In this document: piece after piece, positions 45,878 through 57,657 of the stretch | Position numbering within the stretch: position 1 is the first letter of the stretch | Layout of the letters: the number at the start of each line of letters is the position of its first letter | Assembly: GCA_944470555.2 (NCBI GenBank) | Contig: OX104127.1 | Location: forward strand, 44,195,934-44,259,933 | DNA from: Heterobilharzia americana | Lineage: Eukaryota; Platyhelminthes; Trematoda; Strigeidida; Schistosomatidae | Direction: 5' to 3' | DNA: 64,000 nucleotides | Notes under the pieces: generated by a model | Told to the model about the DNA's origin: nothing | What the model saw: the letters and a program-made list of their open reading frames with translations, nothing else | The model's database searches: none | Program-made: the position numbers and the translations under genes

Positions 45878-46765
45878 GTAAATGTAAGGGTCTAACTGAA
45901 CATACATTTCTATAAGGTTGGCAGAGCCTAGTTTACTGAATGTGTTGCATTTGAAGCCTATATCTCCACTTTGAGAGAACATCCATATCTGAAGGCATGC
46001 AGATAAGCTGCGAGCACTGCCTTGTTGAAGCGCGCGAGGAAAGTTGTATGGGTAGTGTTCGAAGCAGCCTCGGTTATTAGCTCACTTTGATGAGTAGGCC
46101 GAGTCAGCCGCCATCTGTTAATTGGTAACCACTATGTCGAAATCATAGTATCTGATTAACAGATGTTCATTCGATATTGCAGTACACATTAGAGATGACG
46201 AACACATCTGAACTTCAGTAGACAGTTCATCCGTAACCTGCATCACGACGATGCTGGCGAAGTAAATATGGAGTTCGACTATAAGCCTGTGAAGACCAAA
46301 ACAATAAAATCTGTCTTGATAGCATGACTACTATACCACCAAGGAAGGGTCGTAACCACATTCAGGTGTTTTATCCAATCCCCAGGAACAGTCGGATTTG
46401 CTTTACTGTTGTAATTATCCATCCCAATGTGTGAAAAATGAGTAGGTGATCTAGTCATTAAAAACAGATCAGTGTTGAAGACTACATGTGCAACAGCAGT
46501 CAGGTGATTCTTAGGCATAACTTTGTAAGCTGATGACTGAAATTGCGTGCAGTGACAGTCTTTGAAGATGGAAAGAAAAGCCTATAAACAAGGGAAAAGT
46601 GTCAGGTGAACTCAGAGAATCCATACACGTAAACTGAAAGTAGCAAGTACTACGTGCAAACGAGGATGATAGACCTATCTATGGATTTATACTGCGAACT
46701 AAGTTTTAATTATGAACTACCTTGTTTTACATAACCTCGTCTGGTTACAGTTAGGGCTCACTAGT
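45878..46765. other. non-coding stretch, nothing recognised
   Basis: Sequence between the broken H4 unit and the RTE-like element. It has no match to the array and no supported gene. Confidence 0.5.
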
Positions 46766-49700
46766 TACTAGCCCGGATAAAGAGAGAAGATTGGGTGCAT
46801 AGCTAGCAACCCTTCCCCCTGGAAAACAAATCCAACCGCTAAAGAAACTTCAAACCACAAACAAAATATAAAACATAAAAACAAAATTACTCCTCGCTGG
46901 AATCGGAGAGACGAAATGACGCCGGTTAGTGAAAGTCTGCCTTCGGGAAGCCAATTAGCCAGGCCGATGTGTCTTCTCTCCCTCGATGAAAGCGAAAGTA
47001 AACGTGGGGACATGGAATGTCCGCACCATGTTTGAAGCTGGTTGGCTGGAAAGGCTGCCCAGATTGCAAACGAGATGAGAAGGTAAAGCAATTGAAGTGC
47101 TAGGAATTCGCGAAAACAGATGGAATGGAAGTGGACTCTCAAAACTGTCAACTGGAGAGGAGTCAATAATCCACTCCGATATTGTCACCTAGACGACAAC
47201 CACGAGCACACTGAGTTCTGGAGTGGCTATCACGATGTCCCCTTGAAGAGCATCGAAGGCTCACTCTCATGCAGTGGGAACCAATCTCCACCACGATCAG
47301 GATCCGGATGATGACAGCAAGATTCAACTCGAAAAGAAAGAAAGTTACAATCATACAGTGCTACGCAACCACTAATATTAATGCGGATTGAGAGAAGAAG
47401 GAGGGATTCTACAGACAACTGCAATCAGTAATAGACAATACCCCACATCAGATGGTGACATCAAAATTCTAATGGGTGGGGTGACAAGAATGCCAAACTC
47501 GGAGCGGACAATACAGGAAGAGATCTAATCATGGGTCGAGAAGCACTCGGTGAAATGATAAACGAGAATGGAGAATTGTTTGCAGAATTCTGTGCATTCA
47601 ACGATTTGGTGATTGAAGGCACTGTGTTCAAGCACAAGGATATCCACAAAGCGAGAGACATCGATTTCACCTGACACCAAGACACACTACACCAAAAATC
47701 AGATCGACTTTATCTCAATGTGAAGAAAGTGAAGACGCAGCCTACTGGACACAAGGTCAAGAAGAGGAGCAGATGTAGGTTCACACCACACACTGTCTAG
47801 TGCAAGGAACCTTCAAAATCCAGTTGAAAGCCTTGGAAGAAGTTGGTGGTGATAGTCCACAGTTCAACACCCAGAACAGAAAGTCAACTGAAGGACGAAA
47901 CTACGCTGGACATCTTCACGTCAGTCAGCCATCAGGACAAAATGGGAGATATCGAGCAACATCCCTCAGGAAACCCGCGTGGAGCAAGAACACTGGAACC
48001 CTGTGAAGGCGACGTGGAAGGAGAGGAGACCTGCATAACCGTGTTAGGAAGGAAGAAGAAAGAAGTCAGGACAAGGAATGGATCTCAACAGACACATGGA
48101 AGCTGATGAAGAGGGAGATGAAGATGGTGAAGCAGAAGATAAACCAGTGCAGTGGAGTGTAATGCAGGGATGAACAACGAAAAGAGGAACTGAGTACAAC
48201 CTATAAAACACTACACACACTGGACAAAGAAGTGAAGAAGAGTGTGCGCAAAGACAAAAGACACTTCCACGACATACTGGCAAGTGAAGCAGAACAGGCT
48301 GCAGGTAGGAGAGATAGAGACCTGACAACATTGTATCGAATAACCAGGTTACTATCTGGGAGGGGAGAGATCAACACAGATGAAACCAATAAAAGATGAT
48401 GAAGGGAATCTAATCACCAAAGAGGAGAAACAATGGACCGATCACTTCAAAAAGCTCTTGAATCGACCACCACCACCAACTGCAACTCGTGCAGAAATAC
48501 CACCTGCAGCCTAGCTACAGAACTACCAGTGAAGACAAATCCTCCAACAAAAGTCGAAGTCCTGAGCGTCATAAAGCTACTGAAATGCGAGAAAGCAGCA
48601 GGACCAGATGGAATTCCCCTGGAAGCATTGAAAACAGACGCAGAGACAACAGCAGCAGGCATGCTCACACCACTACTGGAGAAGTTTTGCAAGGAAGGAA
48701 AGGTACCTGGCTGTTGACTGGAAGAAGGGGTACCTTGTCAAACTCCCAAAGAAGGGCGATCTAAGTCTTTGCAAGAACCGGCCTGGAATCACGCTCCTGT
48801 CCACCCAAACCAAGCAAATTATTATGCCGCATCATCCTGGAGAGATTAAAGGATGCGCTGGATTCAAAACTACGACCGGAACAGGTTGGCTGGATTCAGG
48901 AAGTACAAATCATGTGCGGACCAAATTGCAACGCACAGAGCATAGAATGGCAGTCAACTCAATTCTCTACCTCAACTTCATCGACTTTGAAAAGGCCTTC
49001 GACAGCGTCGACCGAGAAGTAATTTGGCAGCCAGTTGCTTCAACACTACGGTTTTAGTGCCACAAACCTTGGTAAACCTCATTCAACAACTATATGAAGA
49101 CGCCACATGTCAAGTAATTCACAATGGGAAGGTGGTCAGTGATGCCTTTGAAGTGAAGACAGGAAGGAGCAAAACAAGGCTGCATACTATCAACGATCAT
49201 CTTCCTGAATGTGGTCGACTGGACTGTTGTGGACCATGCAACTGACTGTGAGGAACGAGAAGAGGGAGACACGCTGGACCGCGGAAAAGAACCTAAAAGA
49301 TTTGGATTTCGCCAACGATGACTTGTGTCTGATGTCGCAAACTTGAAGATGTGCAGGTGAAAACCAACGAGTAGACAGAAGAGGCGAGGTAGGGAAGCGA
49401 AGACGGGACTTCAGGTGAACGTAGATAAGACAGAGATGATGAAGATACCCAACCAACAACAACAAAAACAAACACCAATCACCATCAATGGGAGAAACTT
49501 AAAGGAAGTAGCCTCTTTCACCTATCTAGGAAGCACTGTTTCAACTACAGGAGGCACAGGCACAGACGAGGACGTCAAAGCCAGCCAGGATAGGGAAAGC
49601 AAGACAGGCGTTCATTAACCTGAAACCAGTGTGGAGATCTTCTGAACTCAGCATGTGGAACAAGATCCGGATTTTCAACACCAACGTCAAATCAGTGCCT

Positions 49701-50158
49701 CTGTATGACTCAAACAACTGGCTGGTTACGAGAGGAATTTCCAACAAACTACAGATACTTATCAACAACTGCCTGCGCTCGTTACTAAAGATCAGATGGC
49801 CACAATAATACGGATAAGCAACAAGGAACTCTGGCTGGCAATCAACCAACTAAGCAAGAACATATCGCTCAACAAATATGGAGAAGGAAGTGGAGATGGA
49901 TTGGATTGGGCATACACTGAGAAGGCCGACTAGGGACATCACGAGCAAGGCAGGGCATCGCGTGGAACACAGATATGAAGCGACGAGTTGGGCGTCCGAG
50001 GACAGGGTGACATGGAAAAGATCGTGCGAGGAGGAAATGACACATTGTGGGCTGCCGTGGAGCCAGGTTGAAAAGACTTCAGAGAACAGAGTACACCGGA
50101 GACGTGATACTGAAGCACAATGTTCCATTAGCAACCCAACGGAGAAATAAAAATAATA
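46766..50158 (+). mobile_element. RTE-like non-LTR retrotransposon, near full length, decayed
   Basis: An apurinic-like endonuclease starts near 46985 (KVNVGTWNVRTMFEAGW). It continues to 47690 with KNAKLGADNTGRDLIMGREA and the H/D-rich region after FNDLVIEGTVF. Reverse transcriptase spans about 48400-49400 (KLLKCEKAAGPDGIPLEALK, FIDFEKAFDSVDREVIWQ, then the catalytic box). The C-terminal part covers 49415-50145 (EVASFTYLGSTVSTTGG, KPVWRSSELSMWNKIRIFN). Frames change many times and stops are frequent. The catalytic FADD box reads FANDD because of an extra codon. The 3' end lies near 50158, followed by a short A-rich tail. A truncated sibling is at 16015-16880. No target-site duplication was identified. 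Confidence 0.85.
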
Positions 50159-50636
50159 AATTGTTTTACATGGGATACGTAAAAATCATACCACAAATTA
50201 TATTGTATATATATACACCCTAGTGCAGAGGAAGAGGAATTATGCTGTTGCTGAAACGCAACCTACTGGTCATTTACTTTCTTCTTCATCCCTTGTCAAC
50301 AAATTGCAATTCATTATAAGTAAGGCAAGTAAATTCATTCGTAACTCAGTTTCAGTTTACCAGCTGAAAACCGTAAATCCAGCTTGTAGATAGGTAGCTA
50401 TTTCTTATTCATGAAAAACACTGCAATTCGTATCAAGTCAACATTGCCACATGTAATAAAATTTCCAGATTTTCAGAAAGCCAAGAATTGGGAAACAATT
50501 AACTCGCTTCTGATTCATTGTTTTAAACAGAGTAGAATTTACAGGCAAGCTTGCGAATAAACCACTCCTTTCACACTCAAACTAAGGTCACGTTTTGAAC
50601 AAACGCCTTACCAGCCGGCAAAATAATAAAAGCTGC
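50159..50636. other. non-coding stretch upstream of H2B
   Basis: No gene was seen. It has a short AT run near 50200-50215. Confidence 0.4.
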
Positions 50637-50642
50637 ATACCT

Positions 50643-50747
50643 ATTGGCCGAGGGAAACCTTGAAAACATCATCCAATAAGCTTGCTCAAATGAATTTGTC
50701 TGACGCAGACATAGGAGACATTTTTAATTTGTGTGGAATATAAATAG
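50643..50747 (+). promoter_or_regulatory. H2B promoter elements
   Basis: An inverted CCAAT (ATTGG, 50643-50647), a CCAAT (50673-50677) and a good TATA box TATAAATAG (50739-50747) lie 43-150 nt before the ATG. This paired-CCAAT plus TATA layout fits a replication-dependent histone promoter. Confidence 0.65.
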
Positions 50748-50790
50748 GAAATAGTAAGGTTAGAGGTTGTAAGCGTTTATCTACTGGAGA

Positions 50791-51162
50791 ATGCCGCCAA
50801 AGGTTGTGGTATCGGGCAAAGCTGCTAAGAAGGCTTCGAAGATCAAGGCGCCGAAAGTGGACAAGAAGAAGAAGAGGAGGAGGAAGGAGAGTTACGCCAT
50901 ATATATCTACAAGGTACTCCGTCAAGTGCATCCTGACACGGGGATATCTTCCAAAGCTATGTCAATAATGAACTCATTTGTAAATGACATCTTTGAAAGA
51001 ATTGCGGCTGAAGCCAGCCGTCTGTCTCACTACAACAAGAAGTCTACCATTTCAAGCCGAGAAGTGCAGACAGCTGTTCGTCTGTTACTGCCAGGTGAAC
51101 TTGCCAAGCATGCCGTCTCCGAGGGCACTAAAGCAGTCACTAAGTACAGTGGGTCGAAGTAA
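50791..51162 (+). CDS. H2B: histone H2B
   Basis: A 123-residue intronless H2B. It has a Lys-rich N-terminal tail (1-30) and the core [60 protein letters not shown] and [20 protein letters not shown]. It ends with [13 protein letters not shown], which holds the conserved C-terminal lysine ubiquitinated in animals. The length and every helix fit the family. The tail is divergent, as usual for H2B. It pairs with H2A in the nucleosome. It is the only H2B here and lies between a decayed retrotransposon and retroelement fragments, not beside an H2A gene. It has its own TATA/CCAAT promoter and 3' stem-loop. Confidence 0.98.
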   Translation: MPPKVVVSGKAAKKASKIKAPKVDKKKKRRRKESYAIYIYKVLRQVHPDTGISSKAMSIMNSFVNDIFERIAAEASRLSHYNKKSTISSREVQTAVRLLLPGELAKHAVSEGTKAVTKYSGSK

Positions 51163-51191
51163 ATCGAGAGGATGGTAGAGAACGCTTCCAC

Positions 51192-51207
51192 GGCCCTATT
51201 TAGGGCC
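51192..51207 (+). terminator. histone mRNA 3' stem-loop, H2B
   Basis: GGCCCT-ATTT-AGGGCC followed by ACCAAAAGATGA, 29 nt after the stop. The stem differs from the H4 stem by a compensatory pair (C-G for T-A) while the AUUU loop is identical, supporting selection on the structure. The purine-rich AAAAGATGA could act as a histone downstream element. Confidence 0.93.
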
Positions 51208-51838
51208 ACCAAAAGATGATTTTAAAAGTGTTTGTGATGGTTGTTTTTCTTGTCGTGTTCATTTAAGTTTGACGTTAGGGTTGGGATGTTGGTGACGTGT
51301 CTTTGATGTGGGGTATGCGGGTGGTTACCAGACTATTGGGTTGTGAAGGCAGGTGACCGATGAGGTATAACAACTTAGGTAGTTCCAACGCCCTGAACGT
51401 CCCGGGTTCCGCCTACCTGACGAGATCTGTCCGTCCATTCCACGTCGGGCAGTTGAGCCCGCCATCGTGTGGGAGGCGGGCGGTGAAGACTCACTCAGAA
51501 TGTTCGTACATGAAGTGGATTATTAAACACGCTCGGCACGTGGTTCGCCGCTTGTTAGTGGAGCTAACCTATGATTTCCGGTTGACCGCGAGGAGTTATT
51601 AGTATGATTGAGGTGAGTGATGTTGAATTCAGCCTGTTCCATGGATTATTATATGGCGTTCTATTTCATATCTGTTAAACAGTCTTGGGTAAACACGACG
51701 TACGTAAATCCTGGTCCAGTTACGATTGTTCATTTGCTAAAATAAAACAGCTGTGTTATGTTATGTTATTACCATTATCATTAGCGTGTGTAGCAAAATG
51801 TGCGCTTAGAGAAACTATATTTATACCTACCCATCAGG
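51208..51838. other. GC-richer flank downstream of H2B
   Basis: The 51360-51600 part is clearly more GC-rich than its surroundings (GGGAGGCGGGCGGTGAAGAC) and holds an 80-codon plus-strand frame without family resemblance. It may be part of an unidentified repeat. Confidence 0.3.
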
Positions 51839-52860
51839 GGAAGAAATAAGGATTTCTAGTACTCGTTGAGGATGTTGTCATCACATCACTACCGTGAACG
51901 TGTCCGTACTGAAAACTGGTAAGTACTGCTGTGTTAGACCTAATCCCCACTTTCTCGAAGTCATTTGTGCTTTGCCACGGTGACTTCCATCTATTTCTAG
52001 TTGGTTTTTGCTGTTTGCTGGTCTTTTCTGATATGACACAAGGCTGGTAGCTACTTAGCGAAATTATTGCCCCATATAGTTATTGTGGTCTATGAAGAGA
52101 TAGATGATTACACCAGCTGCAAGCCTGTTTCTAACTACTGAGAGACTGGTCAGCAAGCTATCCCATCCGGTGGGACTGTAAAGAGCTGAACAGTAGGTGC
52201 TCTACGACTCATTTCCCGACAGTTAGTGTTCTTGGTCATTTCATGTAGTGAACTTCATGAGGACGCTACTATCTGGAATACGAAATGAACACTTCAGACA
52301 TCTGTGGTGCAAATCATTGGTCGGCAGTGATAACTTTCAGTGTGCTGCAAGTTGGATTTATCATCGTGGAAGTGAGGGCTAGCGTGATCGAGTCAAGAAC
52401 TGTTACACCGAAATGCTTACATGAAGTATAGACAACAGTGACATTAAAACTAACCTAGTTAAGTTACTTTGCCTGTTGATCTGTTGGACCTCGTTTCAGT
52501 TCTAGCTCCTTCTGATCGAGAAATACAGCTAGTGTTGGTTGCCTCTAAGTGTCTGTGTTATAATGCCTGGTGGACGGTGACTGTCTTGTCGATATATGCA
52601 TAATCCTATTGGAGACTGGTTTGCTTTTCTCGGGATTGGTGTTCCCGGAATTCACCTACGTGTCTTATAATTCTCGAATCTAGAATCCTAGACACCATGT
52701 TCTTCAGGCTGATTCCTACACAGGACTTCTGAAGTCTCTTAAAGAGTGGAGCAACCAGCCGGAAGGGATCATTTCTGAGACCGTGAAACAGCTCGATTAA
52801 TTTAACAACAAATTCTTTACCGCCAGCCATCGAATACCTCTGGTACCAGTCCGACTGACC
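51839..52860 (-). mobile_element. non-LTR retrotransposon fragment
   Basis: Minus-strand reading of 52606-52830 gives a reverse-transcriptase entry region: GGKEFVVKLIELFHGLRNDP, then PLFKRLQKSCVGISLKNMVS in the position of the usual P-FKK…RGISL block. The sequence at 51860-52040 has a diverged direct repeat at 53500-53660. Stops interrupt both. Confidence 0.55.
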
Positions 52861-53872
52861 GTGCCGTACTTCCTCGTCTCATGTTACTTGCACCTACTTC
52901 AGTAAGCTATGGAGACTCCATCTCAATGTTACATCCAGGGTTCTAACAACAATACGCATGCCAACAACCTGACGTGTCAAGTGTACAGTAAGTACCTCAT
53001 GATCATCAGGACCCAACAACAAAAGGCAGTGACATTGACAGTGAGAGACATATAGCAGGTAAAATAGTGAGATTTAATCGGAATATACTCTGCTCATACA
53101 TCTCATCTACGAACGTTTTATAAAACATTACATAATCTGGAACGCAATTGAACTATGGGATATTACTACAAGGTCAACATGGTATCATCGAGGTTTGCAA
53201 CAACCTGCGGATTGTTGATGTCATTCTTGTAGTTGGTAGTAGGATATTTGACGCTACCTGTGATAGTTACGTATCTCTGTGGTTTGGAAATCTGCTTCAC
53301 CATAGTCTTGAAAGTGCATCGAAAGTTCTACATAGCTTGTCTATTATTGGAGATTCTTTTATTGTGGGGTCAAAAAGGTTGAATATCAACGACGGCTCTG
53401 ACTGTAAATTTATTCACGGCTAAACACTACATTTCTTAAAATGGGGCTCAGCAGAGTTAATCTAGTAACGGACGTATGTGGTGTACATTGCTCAGTTATC
53501 TCGTTGTGGTAACTATCATCAGATCGCTGCCGTGAACATGTCCATACTTAGAAGAGCCAGTGTGCTTGCCCTCATTCCACTTTTCACCAAAGGTTGCTAT
53601 AAGGATTCTCATTGATTTCTAGGTTGTTTATGCTCCTGTTTAGTCTTTCCTAGTGTCCCACATATCATCTTTGTTATTAATGTGAGGACCATATTAATGA
53701 ATGTGAGTAAAATATGTGGTAACAGTGGGACCTCAGTGGATGTAAACCTACAATCCAACCTTCCACATTGCGACATTGTGAATACTTCTGGTCCCGGTAA
53801 ACGTGACATAGGCTGGTACAGGTATCTAACGTAGACAACAGCTTCGACTTCAGACCTTAAGGTGAGTGTATC
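52861..53872. other. retroelement-rich flank of the array
   Basis: Only 53500-53660 is assignable, as a diverged copy of 51860-52040. The frames at 53148-53423 and 53609-53809 are unrecognised. Confidence 0.35.
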
Positions 53873-53929
53873 AACAGGTTATTCACCGTCTGCCAGGTTC
53901 TGGAACATTGGCACACCTAAATACCCCCG

Positions 53930-54080
53930 AGACTTGCAATACTTGTCGATGTGAAGATGGTATTCAACTCCATCGATCGAGAGTTCTTCCGACAATGTCT
54001 GTTACTGAAAGGGATACTGGGGAAGTGCATCAGTCAGTTGAAGGCCTTATATTCTGTCACCCGTGAACTTACAAGAGCCT
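53930..54080 (+). pseudogene. reverse-transcriptase fossil in unit 1
   Basis: A short plus-strand frame reads LVDVKMVFNSIDREFFRQCL then LLKGILGKCISQLKALYSVT. This is the motif-A region of non-LTR reverse transcriptases (normally …D-K-AF-S-DR…), with the catalytic Asp position kept but little else of the enzyme. Confidence 0.65.
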
Positions 54081-54747
54081 GATGTGTGGTATCATGTGAG
54101 TTGTGTAATTCGAGTAGTTCCCGTCAAGTATATCAACTCCAATGTTGACACTTCTTAAAACCATTCAGAAGTAGATGAGGAACACACATGAAATCAACGT
54201 AATATCTATAAATTTCCAGTTATACACTTCTCACCTACAAGTATGAAACAATACGATGTCCACGTAGATGCAAGATTATCCTGAGGTAACAACATCCACC
54301 AGTTTCCACACATGTCTATCTGATATTACGGATTTGCGCCTCATCACTGAAGAGGATTTCAGACCTAAAGCACAAGTCGTCACAAAGTGAAGAGATTCCT
54401 TCACAGCTGCTCCATCACACTACACCACATATTGATATCCCAACATCGAACAGACACCTATTTATTACCACTAGGATGGACAACCGTGTCATTTGTCATC
54501 CACTTTCCATTCATTAACGCGTTGACTGCGTCACCCCATTTTCATCTAAAACCACAGGTCAATCAGTCTCCAGTGTTGGCAAATCCCACTAACCTCAAAA
54601 TAAACCTAACAGGAATTACCCCTGGAGAAATATGAATGGTGACAAAGCTTACGAAAACTCCTCACACACACGATAAAATTATCAACATAGGAGCACGCAT
54701 TACTACGTAACCGTCCGAGCAACCACACGATAAATTGTTAAGCGAGA
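54081..54747. other. spacer before H4, unit 1
   Basis: Identical to 61749-62415 by eye. The 82-codon frame at 54387-54635 is unrecognised and repeats in unit 2 only because the DNA does. Confidence 0.4.
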
Positions 54748-54839
54748 CGGCAAATCACAGACACACCGAAACCCAGCATTTCAATAAAGCTTCCGCAGAG
54801 GAAAACAGAAAATTTTGCATGAAACGAAATATCCCTTGT

Positions 54840-54989
54840 CCAATGACTCATCATTCAATTGACAGTTGGTGGATTTTGACCCGAATGTTGTGTGTGAAAA
54901 ATTCACTCAGTGAGATGAATGTGATTGGTCGAAAAATGGCTTCACTTTCTGAGTAACCGAGAAGACTAGGAAGAGAGGTGTTGTATAGA
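54840..54989 (+). promoter_or_regulatory. H4 promoter elements, copy 2
   Basis: The same CCAAT, inverted CCAAT and TATA-like motifs as copy 1, at 54840-54844, 54924-54928 and 54984-54989. Two substitutions (GTGACC to GTAACC and GGGAGAG to GGAAGAG) lie just after the inverted CCAAT. Confidence 0.5.
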
Positions 54990-55039
54990 GTGGTTGTCTC
55001 GTGTTGGTTCACGACAAGTTTTGCTGACTTTCATACTGA

Positions 55040-55354
<315 letters not shown>

Positions 55355-55422
55355 GTTGTTGTTGTAGAGTGAAGTATGTGAGGAGTTGTGACCTGTATGT
55401 GGTGTGCACGAGAACGCGACAC

Positions 55423-55438
55423 GGTCCTATTTAGGACC
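55423..55438 (+). terminator. histone mRNA 3' stem-loop, H4 copy 2
   Basis: GGTCCT-ATTT-AGGACC then ACCACCACA, identical to copy 1. Confidence 0.92.
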
Positions 55439-56639
55439 ACCACAATGCGATTTTGTTTTTGACTTTGTTGTGTATGTATGCAGTTGACCGGCCATTCGTG
55501 TGTTCGGGAGGGAGGTTTGGGATGGATGTTAGTTGAGGGGGGGGGCGGGGGGATCCTTAGCGTGCCACCTTAGCCTAGTGACGCCTGTTAAGTCGTTATG
55601 AGGAACGCTGGCTGTGTTTGTGACTATGCAGCGTACAGAAGGTGTTGTAGTAGCGGCTGGTTTGACGGCCTTAAGTCTCATCTCTTTCTTCTGGCTTCAT
55701 GGAAGATATTGGATTTGCATAGATCGGTGTTTCATTTATTATGAATGAGTACTGGTGTTGAGATGGGAACTGGATTTCGAGATGGAAGATCTGGGTGCAG
55801 TCAACTTTTTCTATTATTTAGGTATCCTTAGTATTGGCGTCACCTAACTTTATACCTAGTGCATATTTCGGAACATGTGGATGTTAATTGGAAAATTATT
55901 TTGTTCGCATCCGACTGTGTTGTTAGTGGTTGACTAGAATTATTGATAACTTGTATTCAGTGCACGTCTGGTCGGCAATTACTGTTGTGACTGACACATT
56001 TGGCTCTGTCACAGCACGGTGTGATGAGATTTTGCTGAGGTTATGCCTCATTCATACCCAGTATTTTCGATGTGTCCTGTCGTTTGTTTTACACCACAGT
56101 CACCACCGTGAGACTGTGTGGTTGCATAATGCAGCTGACCGTTGTTCGTATGACCAACTGTTACTTTTCAGAAGACGGTCGTAGAGAAGAGAATGCTATG
56201 CGTATGATTGATCAGTTAGAATATTGTTGGTGCTAGGAAGGATAAGAGTTTGTAGATTTGGAAGTAGGCTAGTTAGTGGGGCGTTTCAGACCATAGTTTT
56301 TTTGGAGGTTGGTATCTTTGTCATGAAGTGGGGAACTCCACGGTTAAGCTATCTACATTATCAATTTGGGCTCCGATCAAGTGGTACACTCGCTCCTGTA
56401 TGTCTTCACCTTGATGAACGGAGGAAACAGCAGACAGTGAAGCCTACTATACCTCGATTGGTAGACGATGGCGAGAGCGACGTACTAAAAGAGCAGTCAG
56501 CTAAGCATATAAATGGCCAGTCTGTAACAATAAACTGAAGGATAGCTAGTTTCTATGGGGTCGCATATTCGCATTAACCGTTACACTCAGATTCCATATC
56601 CTCTCTCTCTCTTGCGTGTGCTTGAATCACCATGTGAGC
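55439..56639. other. spacer downstream of H4, unit 1
   Basis: Has a G-rich tract at about 55537-55553 that differs in length from unit 2. The frames at 55930-56184 and 56224-56538 are unrecognised. Confidence 0.4.
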
Positions 56640-57000
56640 AATATTGAGGTCAGGCGAAGGCTATTCGGTAGGCCAGGTATACCGATTGATAACGTTGTGA
56701 ACATAAGTCCACCGAGATAGCTTAGACATGTACTGCCCACCCAGATACACCTCCTACCTCAACGTGCCACGCGAGAAGAAGTTAGATGACGTTGGAGGAG
56801 GGTTCAGGGTGAACAGACCAAGACGTCGCAACGGTCGATGAAGTCTCTGACTATTGGTCTGAGCCGTATGAGATGTAGACTGCCTAGTTGTGGTCATAGA
56901 AAGGATAGGAATCAGTGTTTGGGGACTGTTGGTGACATGGCTGAAAATTGGTGGCAGTGGTGTAGATTTCTTCACTCCTTTGTCATCTTCTAAAGCTTGC
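56640..57000 (+). pseudogene. non-LTR retrotransposon 3' fossil in unit 1
   Basis: Plus-strand reading gives RRRLFGRPGIPIDNVVN, then RWRRVQGEQTKTSQRSMKSL, RCRLPSCGHRKDRNQCLGTV and GDMAENWWQWCRFLHSF. This C-terminal pattern is shared with the minus-strand element at 28560-30500, where similar decayed sequence lies near 28780-29190. One stop interrupts it. Confidence 0.65.
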
Positions 57001-57657
57001 GTATTTGAACTAACCGTAGTATTCAGATTGTTTATTCTCTCTCTTACACAACTTTGATACTAATCTTCTTGCGTAAACCCGTTCTTTGTGTACTACTCTG
57101 ATGTATGGCAACTTGAGCCGATGCACTTGTGTGCGAGGTTCTACGTTGACTTTGTCTGTCTCATTTAACCGGAAGTGCACACATCATTCTTTCATTTTAA
57201 GGTGGTGGTATGAAGCATCAATCCAGTGGTTTACTAAGTGTGAAGACTTGCATGCGATTCGCCTATTCAACACAACTAGTATTTGCCATTCCGGTCTGTG
57301 TGAAATTCAGTCTGCGGGTACCGTATATGTCTGAGTCTCAGTAGATGGGGGAAAACTACAGCAACAAGACCATTGCGAGTGCAGCTCTACAGTGAGGAAC
57401 TGGCTAGACAGTTATCGGAAGAGAACACTCATTCATTCAGAAGAAGCTTGTTGTCATCTCCAGTAAGAACAGGGTTGAAGACCGTAGTCGTCCCGAGGTG
57501 TGGATGAAAATAGCGAGTGGGTATCAGCAGCTCCCCCAGAATTAATGGATGCACATGAATGCATTCGTGCAGACTCCGAGAACAATGAGGAGTGGAAGCG
57601 ACTCACATGTAGACTGACAAAAGTCTGCGCAGTGGTGGATTCTTGATGTTACAGTGG
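57001..57657. other. spacer, nothing recognised
   Basis: No supported gene. The frame at 57086-57334 is unrecognised. Confidence 0.4.
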
